DNA of 64,000 bases, taken from contig JANXAZ010000017.1 of assembly GCA_025062095.1 (NCBI GenBank), forward strand, positions 1 to 64,000. The letters run 5' to 3'. Positions 27,067-36,947 of this stretch are shown in pieces (position 1 is the first letter of the stretch; every line of letters begins with the position of its first letter). The notes beneath the pieces were generated by a model. The model did not search any database, was not told the origin of the DNA, and saw only the letters and a list, made by a program, of their open reading frames with translations. The position numbers were made by a program, and so were the translations under genes. The stretch is from Geminicoccaceae bacterium. GTDB taxonomy: Bacteria; Pseudomonadota; Alphaproteobacteria; Geminicoccales; Geminicoccaceae.

Positions 27067-28272
27067 TCAGAGCCGACTGGTCACGATCCTGGCATCGGGT
27101 CGCGCGAAGACCTCGGGCAGGAGATCGGTGCCGAGGCCCGGGCCTTCCATCGGAAGGATCCAACCCTGCTCGATGCGCGGCAGCTCGGTGACGAGCTCGC
27201 GGTACCAACCGGTGTAAAAGGCGCGCACGCTCTCTTGGACGAGAGCGTTGGGCGCACTCAAGGAGAGATGACAAGAGGCGACGAAGACGATCGGTCCCGT
27301 ACAGTCGTGCGGGGCGACGGGCAGCTGATGCGCTTCCGCCAGGGCCGCGATCTTCTTCGCTTCCGTGAGACCCCCGCACCAGGCGACGTCGAGCATGACG
27401 ACGCCGACCGCGCGCCGGGCCATGAGCGCACGGAACACCGGCCGCGTGGCCAGGGTCTCGGAAGCGGTGATCGGCACCCGCGTGCTCGCCGCGAGCTCCG
27501 CCAGGGCCTCGAAGTCGGTCATCTTGATCGGGTCTTCGAACCAGAAGGGCTCGAATTCCTCGAGCGCGGCGAAGATCCGCTTGGCGGTCGGCAGGTTCCA
27601 CAGAGAATGGAACTCGACCATGATGTCCATCCTCGAGCCCACCGCCGCGCGGATCTTGCGGAAGGGTTCGAGCGCGGCATCGAGTTCGTCGGGCGCGATG
27701 TAACATCCGTCCCACCGTTCCGCCGCGGGATCGAACGGCCAGATCTTCATGGCCGTGATCCCCTGCTCGAGAAGCGAACGGGCGAGCTCGTCGGCGCGGT
27801 GCAAAAAGGCGTCGAGATCTTCGTAAGGGCCTTCTTTGCGCTCGAGCCCCCAGTTCTCGGTGAGCTGTCCTTTGGCGCTGCGCACGTAGCGATAGCCGGC
27901 ACAGGTGTTGTAGGTGCGGATCTTCGGGCGCGCGAGGCCGCCCAAGAGCCGCCACAAGGGCTGGCCGGTGGCCTTGCCGAAAAGATCCCACAGCGCGATG
28001 TCGATCGCCGAGGCCCCGCGCATCTCCGCCCCGCTGCCCGAGAACCCGACGTATTGGCGGTGGAGGAGGGTGCGAGCATGGCGTTCGATCGCGAGCGCGT
28101 CTTGGCCCAGAAGGCGCGGCGCCGCGGTCTCGTGGACGTAGGCCTCCACCGCTCGGGGTCCGAAAAAGGTCTCCCCGAGCCCGATCAGACCCTCGTCGGT
28201 GTGCACCCGAACCCACAGGAGGTTCGGGAACTCCTCGAGCCGCAGGGTTTCGATCGCGGTGATCGTGAGCAC
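27067..28272 (-). CDS. Mandelate racemase/muconate lactonizing enzyme family (enolase superfamily)
   Basis: A 401-residue acid-sugar dehydratase or racemase candidate. The capping domain has TDEGLIGLGETFFG; the barrel carries the metal ligand cluster in DIMVEFHSLW, FWFEDPIK and PITASETLA. The catalytic His is in LPVAPHDCTGP, and a possible basic residue is in MKIWPFD. The pattern fits the sugar-acid dehydratase (GalD-like) branch, but the substrate is not predictable. The start at 28272 gives the normal MLTITAIETLRL opening. The next 273 bases to wecB hold no gene. Confidence 0.9.
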   Translation of the reverse strand: MLTITAIETLRLEEFPNLLWVRVHTDEGLIGLGETFFGPRAVEAYVHETAAPRLLGQDALAIERHARTLLHRQYVGFSGSGAEMRGASAIDIALWDLFGKATGQPLWRLLGGLARPKIRTYNTCAGYRYVRSAKGQLTENWGLERKEGPYEDLDAFLHRADELARSLLEQGITAMKIWPFDPAAERWDGCYIAPDELDAALEPFRKIRAAVGSRMDIMVEFHSLWNLPTAKRIFAALEEFEPFWFEDPIKMTDFEALAELAASTRVPITASETLATRPVFRALMARRAVGVVMLDVAWCGGLTEAKKIAALAEAHQLPVAPHDCTGPIVFVASCHLSLSAPNALVQESVRAFYTGWYRELVTELPRIEQGWILPMEGPGLGTDLLPEVFARPDARIVTSRL

Positions 28273-28545
28273 GCGCGCCTCCCCGAGCCTTCGTCTCGCG
28301 CCGTTGTGCCCGCGGCCGGGCGATCGCGGAAGAGCGGATCGAGAAGAACACCCCCTCGAGCGGCGATCGCGGGCGAGCGCACGGTGACGCCCGGAAGCGC
28401 GGCGTTCCGGATCGCTCGGGGGCTTCCGCCGTGCGGCCGGGGTGCGCGGGGTTCCCGGGCCCGCGCGCTTCGCGGGCGGCGTTCCCGGCGCTCGTTTCGG
28501 GTCGATTCGGCGTTCGCGAGCGCCGGCTCGGGACCGGCGCGTCGT

Positions 28546-29763
28546 TCACGCCTCGGCGGCGCGTCGGATGCCGTGGGCTTCTTCGAGCGCGGCGACGATG
28601 CGCTCGCTCGCGCGTCCGTCGCCGTAGGGATTGATGGCGGTGGCCATGCGCCGATAGGCGAGCTCGTCGCTCAACAGGCGCTCGGTCTCCTCGACGATGC
28701 GGACGAAATCGGTGCCCACGAGGCGCACGGTTCCGGCCTCCACCGCTTCCGGCCGTTCGGTGACCTCGCGCATGACGAGCACCGGCTTGCCGAGCGAGGG
28801 GGCTTCTTCTTGGATGCCGCCCGAGTCGGTCAGGATCAAATGTGCGCGCGACATCAAATAGACGAAGGGGAGATATTCGACCGGATCGATGAGGTGGACG
28901 TTGGCGAGGCCGCCCAAGATACGAAAGACAGGCTCGCGGACGTTCGGATTGAGGTGCACCGGGTAGAGGAGATCGAGGTCGGGGTGGCGGCGCGCGAGCT
29001 CGGCGAGCGCGCGGCAGATATTCTCGAAACCGGCACCGAAGTTCTCGCGACGGTGGCCGGTGACGAGCAACAGCCGCGCGTGCGGTCGCAGAAAGCCGAA
29101 GCGCTCGGCGAAGCGGCCGCGCAGCGCGCGATCGCCGAGGATGCGCGCGCGGGCGAGGAACAGCGCATCGATCACCGTGTTCCCGGTGACGCGGATGCGC
29201 TGTTCGGGCACGCCTTCGGCGAGAAGCGCGGATCTGGCGCGTTCGGTGGGCGCGAAATGGAGATCGGTGACGACCGCGGTGATCCGACGGTTGGCCTCTT
29301 CCGGCCAGGGGGCGTCGAGATTGCCGGTCCGGAGCCCGGCCTCGACGTGGGCCACGGGCACGCGGTTGTAGAAGGCGGCGAGGCTCGCGGCCAAGGTCGT
29401 GGTGGTGTCGCCGTGGACGAGAACGCGATCGGGGCGGAAGGACTCGAGGACGTCTTGCAAGCCCGTGAGCACGCGCGCGGCGATTTCGGTGAGTTTCTGG
29501 CCGGCGCGCATGACGTCGAGGTCGAAATCGGGGCGGATCGCGAAGTCCTCGAGCACCGTGTCCAGCATGCTGCGGTGCTGGGCGGTCACGCAGACTTTCG
29601 CGTCGAACGCCGGGTGCGCGGCCAGGCGCAGCACGACGGGTGCCATCTTGATCGCCTCGGGGCGGGTCCCGAAGACCGAGAGCAGACGGATGCGACCGGT
29701 GCGCTCGGCGCTCGCGCCTCCGCGCGGGGCCTGTCCCCGGATCTGGCCGGAGGGAGGCGTCAC
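28546..29763 (-). CDS. wecB: UDP-N-acetylglucosamine 2-epimerase
   Basis: A 405-residue cytoplasmic enzyme interconverting UDP-GlcNAc and UDP-ManNAc for surface polysaccharide synthesis. Family hallmarks are present: [56 protein letters not shown] and [20 protein letters not shown]. It starts at GTG 29763, sharing GTGA with the stop of the glycosyltransferase gene, and is the third gene of the operon that begins at 32659. Confidence 0.95.
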   Translation of the reverse strand: MTPPSGQIRGQAPRGGASAERTGRIRLLSVFGTRPEAIKMAPVVLRLAAHPAFDAKVCVTAQHRSMLDTVLEDFAIRPDFDLDVMRAGQKLTEIAARVLTGLQDVLESFRPDRVLVHGDTTTTLAASLAAFYNRVPVAHVEAGLRTGNLDAPWPEEANRRITAVVTDLHFAPTERARSALLAEGVPEQRIRVTGNTVIDALFLARARILGDRALRGRFAERFGFLRPHARLLLVTGHRRENFGAGFENICRALAELARRHPDLDLLYPVHLNPNVREPVFRILGGLANVHLIDPVEYLPFVYLMSRAHLILTDSGGIQEEAPSLGKPVLVMREVTERPEAVEAGTVRLVGTDFVRIVEETERLLSDELAYRRMATAINPYGDGRASERIVAALEEAHGIRRAAEA

Positions 29764-31016
29764 GGTGCCTCGCGCGCGGCCGCGCTCGGGGCGGCGCGGA
29801 CGGAGCGGGCGGCGAGGGCCCGCAGCCGCGCCGCCACGGGGCCGATGTTCTCGCGCCAGGTGAAGCGCGCGACGTTCGCCCGGGCGCGGGCGACCATCGC
29901 CGCACGCGCGTCTTCCGAGAGCGCGAGCGCGCGCTCGATGCCTCCGGCGAGAGCGGCGTCGTCGTCGGGGGGAACGAGGATGCCGGCGCCGTCGCGCAAC
30001 AGGAAGGCGCAGCCGCTGACCGGCGTCGAGACGATCGGTTTGCCCGCGGCCATGTACTCCGGCATCTGCGAGACGAAGCCGCTGCGCGTGATGCTGTTGT
30101 CGACGCGCGGCGAGACGAGGACGTCGGCGAGCCGCAGCCAGTGGACGACGTCGGCGTGGGGGACGAGCCCGGGCATGAGCAGGCGGTCGGCGATGCCGCG
30201 CGCGCGCGCGATACGCTCGTAATCGGACCGGCAGGGACCGTCACCCACGAGGAGGAGGCGGAGGTCGGGATACCGGGGCGCGATCGCCGCGAACGCCCGG
30301 ACGAGACCGTCCACACCCTGATAGTCCTTGAACATCCCGACATAGGCGACGAGCCGCGTACCGGGAGGCTTGAAGCGCGCTTCGAGTTCCGCGATCCGCA
30401 GCGGATCGATGCGCGCCGGGTCGAACAGCGCGAGATCGACGTAATCGAACAGCACGCTCGTCCGCTCGCGGCCGATCTTCGCGGCGATCGTCTCGGCCAG
30501 CCCTTCGTTGGAGGCGAAAACGTGATCGCAGGCGCGCAAGAGCGCGGTTTCGAGCAGCGCGAAGGGGGCGCGGGCGAGGCGCCGGTCGGGAATCATCCCG
30601 TAGTGCACGAGTTCGGGCACGAACGGACCGTGCAGGTCGGCGCAAATCGGCACGCGCCGCCGGGTCGAGGCTTTGAAGGCGAGGGCGATGGCGAGGCCCT
30701 CGAAGGTGTGCGCGTAGAGTACATCGATGCGCTCGCGGGCGGCGCGTAGAGCGCCCAATAAACCGAGATCGGCCACGAGCTTGTTGCGCCAGCGGTAATA
30801 GCGCGCCTTGTCGGCATCGAAGCCGGAAACGCGGTGGACGCGCAGCCGCGGATGGGGATCGAACGATCCGCCCTCGTAGGCGAAGAGTTCGACGAAGAGC
30901 TCGGGATCGCAGTCGAGCAGGGCGCGCAGGATGTTGCCCGCGCGGATGGAGGAGGCCTTGGCCGCGGGCCAGGGCATGGCCGCGACCATGCCCACCGTCA
31001 GGCGGCGGTCCGACAC
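29760..31016 (-). CDS. Glycosyltransferase family 4 type
   Basis: A roughly 418-residue GT-B fold glycosyltransferase. The N-terminal [20 protein letters not shown] resembles GT4 acceptor domains. The C-terminal half has [28 protein letters not shown], and the donor-binding Glu region [18 protein letters not shown]. It probably adds a sugar to a lipid-linked surface polysaccharide. The start GTG 31016 follows GGAGAGGA and overlaps the upstream deacetylase-like gene by 19 bases; ATG 30989 is an alternative. Confidence 0.88.
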   Translation of the reverse strand: MSDRRLTVGMVAAMPWPAAKASSIRAGNILRALLDCDPELFVELFAYEGGSFDPHPRLRVHRVSGFDADKARYYRWRNKLVADLGLLGALRAARERIDVLYAHTFEGLAIALAFKASTRRRVPICADLHGPFVPELVHYGMIPDRRLARAPFALLETALLRACDHVFASNEGLAETIAAKIGRERTSVLFDYVDLALFDPARIDPLRIAELEARFKPPGTRLVAYVGMFKDYQGVDGLVRAFAAIAPRYPDLRLLLVGDGPCRSDYERIARARGIADRLLMPGLVPHADVVHWLRLADVLVSPRVDNSITRSGFVSQMPEYMAAGKPIVSTPVSGCAFLLRDGAGILVPPDDDAALAGGIERALALSEDARAAMVARARANVARFTWRENIGPVAARLRALAARSVRAAPSAAAREAP

Positions 31017-32659
31017 GCGGTCCTCTCCGGAAAGATCCGATCGACGTCGGGCCGGTTGGCGCTTCGCGTGCGCTCGCGCAAGAAGCGGGCGAAAGCCTTC
31101 CAGCTCGCTTCGACCGTGGGCAGTGCCATGCCGCGCGCGGGATCGTGCAAGTAAAGATGGCAATGGCCCCAGGTCGTGCCGAGAACCTTGGTGTGGGTGA
31201 CGAAGCAGAGGAAACTCCCCGCAAACCGCGCCATCACCGCGAGACGGTCGAGATAGGCGTCGACGCGCCTCCGATCGCGAGTGCGCAAGATCTTGTCGAC
31301 GAAAAGACAAGGGATCTCGCGGATGCGCGTACGGCGTACGGTGCGATCGCGCTCGACCAGCAGCCGGTAGGGATGGACCGGAAGGGGCGGATCGGGCTCG
31401 AACAGATCCGAGCTGTCCACGGTGTCCCGAAAACACCGATCGAAGGCCTCGAGCGTGGCGGGGGAGCGGACGAAGCCGGGATAGCGGACGAAGATCCGCT
31501 CCTCGCGCCAGTCCACGAGCCGACACCAGCGCTCGATGTCGGCGAGCATCTCCGCTTCCGTGAAAGGCTGGCCGCGGCTGCGCTCGCGCGCCTTCTTCGC
31601 GGCGCGGGCGCGGGCGAGCTCGCGCCGATGGCGCCACAAGAAGCGCAAGCCGCCCAGAAGGATCCGCAGATCACCGCTCGTCTCGAAGAAATAACGCAAC
31701 TTCTCGGCGGCGCTCAGCGGAGGGTTCGCCGAGTAACCCTTGCCGAGCCACCATTCGTGATCGAAACCGTGAAAGCCGAGGCCGTGACCCCGCGCCACGA
31801 TCTCGTCGAGTACCTTTCGGTTGTCGTCGAGCCCGAGGAGCGGATCTCCGAAGGCGTCGCGGAACGAGGGGTCGAGCTCGTCGCCCGTGACCATGAAGAT
31901 CGCCGCGAGACCTTCGGCCTCGCAGCGCTCCATGATCGTGCGGCAGCTCTTGGTGAAGAGGAGATCGTCGTCGGGCGTGCCGACGACCGTCGAGCAATGG
32001 CCGGCACGGTTGAGGAAGTAGCGTTGCTGGTCTTCCGCGTCGACGGTGAGAAGCGAGATCGGCCGCGCATCCGCACCCGGGATCGGAACCAGACGAGCGA
32101 GGATCCAGCGCAAAGCGAGATCCGCCGAAAGAACCGCGCGCACGTCGCTCGAGGCGTCGCCGTGGCCGAGGATTTCCTCCGCGCGCCGCAGCGGCAGATC
32201 GGCGAGAAGGGCGACGAGTTCGCCCGCGCGCAGGGCGAGGGGGCCGCTCGCGTCGACCAGAAGAGGCCGGGCATCGCCGAAGAGACCGTCCGCGAGCGCG
32301 GGCTCGGCGCGGCCCAGGGCGGGAAACGGGAGCGGACCGAGATCCGCGTGCGGGCCGTCGGGAAAGGCGAGGAGGGTGTCGCGGAGCCGGTCACCCGGCC
32401 GCCACCAGAGGGTGGGCCCCTCGATCGTCGCGGGCGCCGCCCGAGCGACGCGCAGCCGCAGGCGCAAGGGCGGACCCGGTCGCTCGGCCGGGCGAACGCC
32501 GAGGCCGAGGACGTCCTCGACCGCGCAGGCCAGCGCGAAGGCGTGGACCTCGAGGCCGGGCTCCGTTTCCAGGCCGATGGTGCCGTCCTCGCGCAGGAGC
32601 GAGCCGAAATCCACGCTGCGCCCGAGAAGGCGCGAGGGTCGCGGCGGAGCCGGCGTCAC
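30998..32659 (-). CDS. Polysaccharide deacetylase-like (NodB-fold) protein
   Basis: A 553-residue protein. Its second half resembles NodB-type deacetylases: an acidic motif in SLLTVDAEDQQRYFLN and a HGLGFHGFDHEWW segment placed like the metal-binding His motif. The N-terminal 200 residues (beginning SVDFGSLLREDGTIGLETE) match nothing I know. The C-terminal part includes THTKVLGTTWGHCHLYLHDP, rich in histidine. It is first in an operon with a glycosyltransferase and wecB, so it likely trims a surface glycan. No signal peptide is obvious, which is odd for an extracellular deacetylase. Confidence 0.75.
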   Translation of the reverse strand: MTPAPPRPSRLLGRSVDFGSLLREDGTIGLETEPGLEVHAFALACAVEDVLGLGVRPAERPGPPLRLRLRVARAAPATIEGPTLWWRPGDRLRDTLLAFPDGPHADLGPLPFPALGRAEPALADGLFGDARPLLVDASGPLALRAGELVALLADLPLRRAEEILGHGDASSDVRAVLSADLALRWILARLVPIPGADARPISLLTVDAEDQQRYFLNRAGHCSTVVGTPDDDLLFTKSCRTIMERCEAEGLAAIFMVTGDELDPSFRDAFGDPLLGLDDNRKVLDEIVARGHGLGFHGFDHEWWLGKGYSANPPLSAAEKLRYFFETSGDLRILLGGLRFLWRHRRELARARAAKKARERSRGQPFTEAEMLADIERWCRLVDWREERIFVRYPGFVRSPATLEAFDRCFRDTVDSSDLFEPDPPLPVHPYRLLVERDRTVRRTRIREIPCLFVDKILRTRDRRRVDAYLDRLAVMARFAGSFLCFVTHTKVLGTTWGHCHLYLHDPARGMALPTVEASWKAFARFLRERTRSANRPDVDRIFPERTACRTAA

Positions 32660-32826
32660 GAGGGTTCTCCCGGGGCGGCCGCCCGGCGCCGGAGCCGAGA
32701 TCCCGGTGCGCTCGCGGCCGCGGGCAGTATCCTCGTCGACTCTCCCTAATACAAGGTTAACGGGCGGGCGGCCTCGCCCGGGCGTACCCGGGAATGCTCG
32801 CCTACCGCGCCCGCCGCCGTCCCTTT

Positions 32827-33855
32827 ATGATCCCCGCCGTGCCCCGTCGTGCGACGATCAAAGACGTGGCGCGCATGGCCGGGACCTCGACGGTGACGGT
32901 CTCGCGCGTCGTCAACAGCCCGCATCTCGTCCAGGCCGAGACCCGCGCGCGGGTCGAAGCGGCGATGCGCGCGCTCGGTTACGTGCCGAACCTGGCGGCG
33001 CGGGCGATGCGCACGCGCCTGACGCGCTCGATCGGCTTTCTCACCCCCGAGCTCACGAGCCTGCCGAACGCCGCGGTGGCGGAGGCGACGGCGCGCGCGC
33101 TGTTCGAGGCCGGCTACGGCATGCTCCTCGTGTCGAGCGATTACCGAGTCGAGCGCGAGCTGCGCGCGATCGAGCTCCTGCGCCAGCGTCAGGTCGACGG
33201 CCTCATGCTCTACGTCTCCGACGACCGCGACGAAGAGCTGCGCGCGGCCGTCGCCGCGCTCGACGTTCCGCTCGTCGTGCTCGACCGCGACCTGCCGCTG
33301 GGCGACCGCGTGCTGAGCGATCATCGAAGCGCGCTCGAGCTCGCCTTGCGGCGTCTGCTCGCCATGGGCCATCGGCGGTTCGCTCTCGTCCAGCCCGACG
33401 TCCCGATCCGCCCGGTGCGCGAGCGGCTCGCCGCGACGGAGGCGACGCTCGCCGCCGCCGGCCTCCCGAAAGAGACGCTCGTTCGGATCGCGGTCCCGCC
33501 GGCGGCGCTCGACCGCGCGGCGCTGCCGAGCGAGCTCTTCACCGGCAGCGACCGCCCGACCGCCTTTCTCGTGGAGGGCGGACGACTGCTGCGCGCCGCG
33601 CTTCTCGCCTTCCGCGGAGCCGGCTTGGAGGTGCCGCGCGACGTCTCGCTCGTCGCCATCGACGCCGAGGAGACGGCGGCGCTCCTGGTGCCCGAGACCA
33701 CCCGCGTGGTGCGCGACTTCGCCGCCATCGGCCGCACCGCGGCGACGCTCTTGCTGAACCGCCTCGAGAAGGCGCACGCACCGCGCCGCGAGGTGGTCTT
33801 GGAGAGCCGGTTGTTGCTCGGTGCCAGCTGCGCACCACCCGCGCGGCCGGCGTGA
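32827..33855 (+). CDS. LacI family transcriptional regulator
   Basis: A 342-residue repressor-type protein. The N-terminal helix-turn-helix and hinge are clear: ATIKDVARMAGTSTVTVSRV, then GYVPNLAARAMRTRL. The rest is a periplasmic-binding-protein-like effector domain with LVVLDRDLPLGDRV and VSLVAIDAEETAALLVPETT. It starts at ATG 32827. It is followed 84 bases later by a TRAP transporter on the same strand and probably controls it. A palindromic site after its stop (33861-33874) resembles a site before the dioxygenase gene (37871-37884). Confidence 0.92.
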   Translation: MIPAVPRRATIKDVARMAGTSTVTVSRVVNSPHLVQAETRARVEAAMRALGYVPNLAARAMRTRLTRSIGFLTPELTSLPNAAVAEATARALFEAGYGMLLVSSDYRVERELRAIELLRQRQVDGLMLYVSDDRDEELRAAVAALDVPLVVLDRDLPLGDRVLSDHRSALELALRRLLAMGHRRFALVQPDVPIRPVRERLAATEATLAAAGLPKETLVRIAVPPAALDRAALPSELFTGSDRPTAFLVEGGRLLRAALLAFRGAGLEVPRDVSLVAIDAEETAALLVPETTRVVRDFAAIGRTAATLLLNRLEKAHAPRREVVLESRLLLGASCAPPARPA

Positions 33856-33860
33856 GCCGC

Positions 33861-33874
33861 TGTTGACGTTACCA
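33861..33874 (+). promoter_or_regulatory. Candidate LacI-family operator before the TRAP operon
   Basis: TGTTGACGTTACCA lies between the LacI-type gene and dctP. Its reverse complement TGGTAACGTCAACA agrees at 11 of 14 positions with TGGAAACGTTTACA at 37871-37884. The central ACGT with flanking A/T bases fits operators of LacI-family regulators. Confidence 0.5.
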
Positions 33875-33938
33875 TCGCGGTCGGGCAAGCTGCGACTACT
33901 CGCCGCAGCGAGACGGCACGCAGATCGGGGAGGGGAAG

Positions 33939-34973
33939 ATGCGGGCAGGTGCGGCTCTTCTGGCCGCCGCGTTGGGCGCGGCGGCGATCGCCGCCTCCGT
34001 GCAGGCGCAGCAGGTCTGGAAGGTCCAGACCTCGATGCAGGCTGGCGAGTTCTTCTATCAGGTGATCGACAAACACTGGGTGCCGGTGCTCGCCGAAATG
34101 ACCGAGGGCAGGCTCAGGATCGAGCTCACCCCGGCCAATTCGGTCGTGCCCTACAACGAGACCATGGATGCGATCGCCCAAGGGGTGCTGCAGGGCGATC
34201 TCACGGCCACCGTGTATTTCTCGGGCCGCAGCAAGGCGTTCGCGATCCTGGGCGATCTCGTCGCCGGCTACGATCATCCCGATCAGCTCATGACCTATTG
34301 CTATCACGGCGGCGGGCGCGAGCTCTTACAAGAGGCCTACGACAAATTCACGGGCGGAGCGGTCAAAGTGATCGGCTGCGCGCCGGTGGCGCGCGAGTCC
34401 TTCACCGCCAAGGTCCCGATCCGCACCATCGACGACCTCAAGGGCAAGAAGATGCGCTCGCCCGAAGGTCTCACCGCCGAGGTGTTCAAGCGCGCCGGGG
34501 CCTCCACCGTCGCCCTGCCGGCCTCCGAGGTCTACACCGCGCTCGAGAAAGGAGTCGTGGACATCGCCGATTTCTCGACTTACACCATGGACAAGAGTTT
34601 CGGTCTTCACAAGATCGCCAAATATCCGATCTATCCGGGCATCCATTCGATGCCGGTGCTCCAGTTCACGGTCAACAAGGCGGCATACGACAAGCTGCCG
34701 AAGTCGCTGCAGACGATCCTGGACGTCTGGTACCGGGCGATGATCCACGATCTGCGGATGCGCAACGACATCTCCGATCGCGAGCTGGTCGCTAAAGACA
34801 TGGCGGACAAAGCGAGCGGAATGGAGATCATCAATTGGAGCCAAAAGGATCGTGACGCGCTCCGCAGGATCGCCCGCGGCGCCTGGGAAGACTTCGCCAA
34901 GGGCGACCCGCTCGCCCAGAAGGCCTACGAATCGAACCTCGCCTTCATGAGGAAGATGGGTCTTCTGGACTGA
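33939..34973 (+). CDS. TRAP transporter solute-binding protein, DctP family
   Basis: A 344-residue periplasmic binding protein with a signal peptide (RAGAALLAAALGAAAIAASV, cleaved after VQAQ). The DctP body shows VPYNETMDAIAQGVLQGDLT, the substrate-carboxylate Arg region KGKKMRSPEGLTAEVFKRAG and VYTALEKGVVDIADF. It would capture an organic acid or similar anion for the membrane subunits encoded next. The ATG follows GGGGAGGGGAAG. The ligand is unknown. Confidence 0.93.
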   Translation: MRAGAALLAAALGAAAIAASVQAQQVWKVQTSMQAGEFFYQVIDKHWVPVLAEMTEGRLRIELTPANSVVPYNETMDAIAQGVLQGDLTATVYFSGRSKAFAILGDLVAGYDHPDQLMTYCYHGGGRELLQEAYDKFTGGAVKVIGCAPVARESFTAKVPIRTIDDLKGKKMRSPEGLTAEVFKRAGASTVALPASEVYTALEKGVVDIADFSTYTMDKSFGLHKIAKYPIYPGIHSMPVLQFTVNKAAYDKLPKSLQTILDVWYRAMIHDLRMRNDISDRELVAKDMADKASGMEIINWSQKDRDALRRIARGAWEDFAKGDPLAQKAYESNLAFMRKMGLLD

Positions 34974-34994
34974 GCGGAGAGGGAATATCGGAAG

Positions 34995-35024
34995 GCGGCG
35001 GCCGGTTTCGGAACCGGCCGCCGC
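34995..35024 (+). promoter_or_regulatory. Intercistronic hairpin between TRAP binding protein and permease genes
   Basis: A perfect 13-base stem (GCGGCGGCCGGTT / AACCGGCCGCCGC) with loop TCGG lies 21 bases after the dctP stop and 18 bases before dctQ. No T-run follows, so it is more likely an RNA-stabilising or attenuating element, allowing more binding protein than permease, than a full terminator. Confidence 0.75.
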
Positions 35025-35042
35025 GGCGGGGAGGGCGGGACG

Positions 35043-35519
35043 GTGATCGACCGGCTCAATCGCTGGCTGGGGGAAAATTTGTGCTGGCTCTACCTCGTCG
35101 CGGTGATCGTCACCGCCTACGAGGTCGTCATGCGTTATCTCTTCAACGCGCCGACCGATTGGGCCTTCGAGCTCACGATCCTGCTCTGTGCCGTTTGCTA
35201 CCTGCTCGCGGGCGGCTGGGTCACGCAGAAAGACGCGCACATCGCGATCACCTCCTTGCCTCAGCTCGCGCCACCGCGCGTGCGGCACGGGCTGAAGCTC
35301 TTCGCCGCGATCGTCGGCGCCTGCGCCATGGTCGGGCTCGCCTGGTCCGCCTGGCGGCCGGGCCTGCGCGCGCTCGCGATCGTCGAGCGGACGGGTAGCG
35401 CCTGGAACTCGCCCGCACCCGCGATCATCAAGCCGCTGATCTTCGTCGCGGCGGTGCTCGTCTTCCTCCAGCTCTTCGTCAACATCTCGCGCCTGGTGCG
35501 CGCCGGCCCCGGAGATTGA
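35043..35519 (+). CDS. TRAP transporter small permease, DctQ family
   Basis: A 158-residue inner-membrane protein with four hydrophobic segments. Typical DctQ features are WLYLVAVIVTAYEVVMRYLF, TDWAFELTILLCAVCYLLAG and the KDAHIAI motif. It pairs with the large permease encoded 45 bases downstream. It starts at GTG 35043. Confidence 0.92.
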   Translation: MIDRLNRWLGENLCWLYLVAVIVTAYEVVMRYLFNAPTDWAFELTILLCAVCYLLAGGWVTQKDAHIAITSLPQLAPPRVRHGLKLFAAIVGACAMVGLAWSAWRPGLRALAIVERTGSAWNSPAPAIIKPLIFVAAVLVFLQLFVNISRLVRAGPGD

Positions 35520-35564
35520 GCGCCCCGCGGGTTCCCCGACCGCGCAGAGCCGGAGGAAAGCGGC

Positions 35565-36878
35565 GTGTCGATCGAGACGATCACCCTGCTCGTCGTGGGT
35601 GCGATGCTGCTCTTGATGCTCGCGGGCGTGCCGCTCGCCTGGATCATGATGACGATCGCGGTCGTTTGCACGCTTCTGTGGCTGGGGCCGGCCGGGCTGC
35701 CGCTCGTGGCGAGCCGGGTCTACGGCTTCGTCTCCGAATATGTTTTCGTCGCGGTCCCGCTCTTCGTGTTCATGGCCTGTATCCTCGAGCGCTCGGGCGT
35801 GGCCAGGGACCTCTACGACGCGATGCGGTTGCTCGCCGGCGGGCTTCCCGGCGGGGTGGCGGTGCAGACCACGCTCGTCGCGATCGTCATGGCGGCGATG
35901 ACCGGGATCATCGGCGGCGAGGTGGTGCTCTTGGGGCTCATCGCGCTCCCCCAGATGCTGCGCCTCGGCTACGATCGGAGGCTCGCGATCGGCGTGATCT
36001 GCGCCGGGGGATCCCTCGGCACCATGATCCCGCCCTCGGTCGTGCTCCTCGTCTACGGCCTCACGGCGGGTGTTTCGATCGGCGATCTCTTCCTCGCCGC
36101 GGTCGTCCCGGGGCTGCTCCTGGGCTCGCTCTACGTCGGCTACGTGCTCGTTCGCTGCTGGCTCGATCCGAGTCTCGGCCCGCCGGCACCACCCGAGGAA
36201 CGCGCCGTCCCGCGGGCGGAGAAGTTGCGACTGCTCGGCGGCTTGGTCCTGCCGATCCTGATCATCGTATGGGTCTTGGGATCGATCTACGGCGGCATCG
36301 CCTCGGTCACCGAATCCGCCGGTGTGGGCTGCGTCGGGGCTCTCTTGTCGGCGGCGTTGCGCCGAGAACTCTCCCTCGAAATGGTCAAGGGTGCGCTCGT
36401 GCAGACCATGACGACGGTGGGGGTGATCATCTGGCTCACTCTCGGCGCCAACGCCTTCATCGGGATCTACAACATCATGGGCGGTACGGCTTACTTGCGC
36501 GGCCTGATCGCCGGTCTGCCGCTGCCGCCTCTCGGCATCGTCCTGGTGATGATGCTGATCCTCTTGGTGCTGGGCTGCATCATCGACTGGATCGGTATTT
36601 GTCTTCTGACCATGCCGATCTTCGTGCCGGTGATCAAGTCGTTGGGCTTCGACCCCGTCTGGTTCGGCGTGCTCTTTTGCATGAACATGCAGGTGAGCTA
36701 TCTCTCCCCGCCCTTCGGCCCCGCCGCCTTCTATTTGAAGGGCGTGGCACCGCCGGACATCAGCCTGCAGGAGATCTTCGCCTCCGTCTGGCCCTTCATC
36801 GGCCTGCAGATCCTGGGCCTTTCGATCGTGCTCGCGTTCCCCGAGATCGCGCTCTGGCTGCCCTCGCTCGCGGGCTGA
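35565..36878 (+). CDS. TRAP transporter large permease, DctM family
   Basis: A 437-residue, roughly 12-helix sodium-coupled permease. Typical elements are PLFVFMACILERSGVARDLYD, the GGSLGTMIPPSVVLLVYG substrate-site region and IDWIGICLLTMPIFVPVIKS. Near the end is the SYLSPPFGPAAFYLKGVAPP stretch. It starts at GTG 35565. It completes the three-gene TRAP system and ends just before a strong terminator hairpin. Confidence 0.94.
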   Translation: MSIETITLLVVGAMLLLMLAGVPLAWIMMTIAVVCTLLWLGPAGLPLVASRVYGFVSEYVFVAVPLFVFMACILERSGVARDLYDAMRLLAGGLPGGVAVQTTLVAIVMAAMTGIIGGEVVLLGLIALPQMLRLGYDRRLAIGVICAGGSLGTMIPPSVVLLVYGLTAGVSIGDLFLAAVVPGLLLGSLYVGYVLVRCWLDPSLGPPAPPEERAVPRAEKLRLLGGLVLPILIIVWVLGSIYGGIASVTESAGVGCVGALLSAALRRELSLEMVKGALVQTMTTVGVIIWLTLGANAFIGIYNIMGGTAYLRGLIAGLPLPPLGIVLVMMLILLVLGCIIDWIGICLLTMPIFVPVIKSLGFDPVWFGVLFCMNMQVSYLSPPFGPAAFYLKGVAPPDISLQEIFASVWPFIGLQILGLSIVLAFPEIALWLPSLAG

Positions 36879-36887
36879 GAACGTTCG

Positions 36888-36924
36888 GCGCCTCCCTCCG
36901 CCGCGCCGCGGCGGAGGGAGGCGC
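36888..36924. terminator. Strong bidirectional terminator hairpin
   Basis: A perfect 17-base stem (left arm 36888-36904, right arm 36908-36924, beginning GCGCCTCCC) closes a 3-base loop. It sits between the converging stops of dctM (36878) and the dioxygenase gene (36948), as expected for a bidirectional terminator, although no long T-run follows. Confidence 0.85.
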
Positions 36925-36947
36925 GAGGGCGGGCCCGGGGAACGGCC

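Noticed and set aside
26150-30343. A 1397-codon open frame on the minus strand.
   Set aside because: It runs across four well-supported genes in another frame and is rich in Arg/Ser/Pro. Long shadow frames are expected at this G+C.
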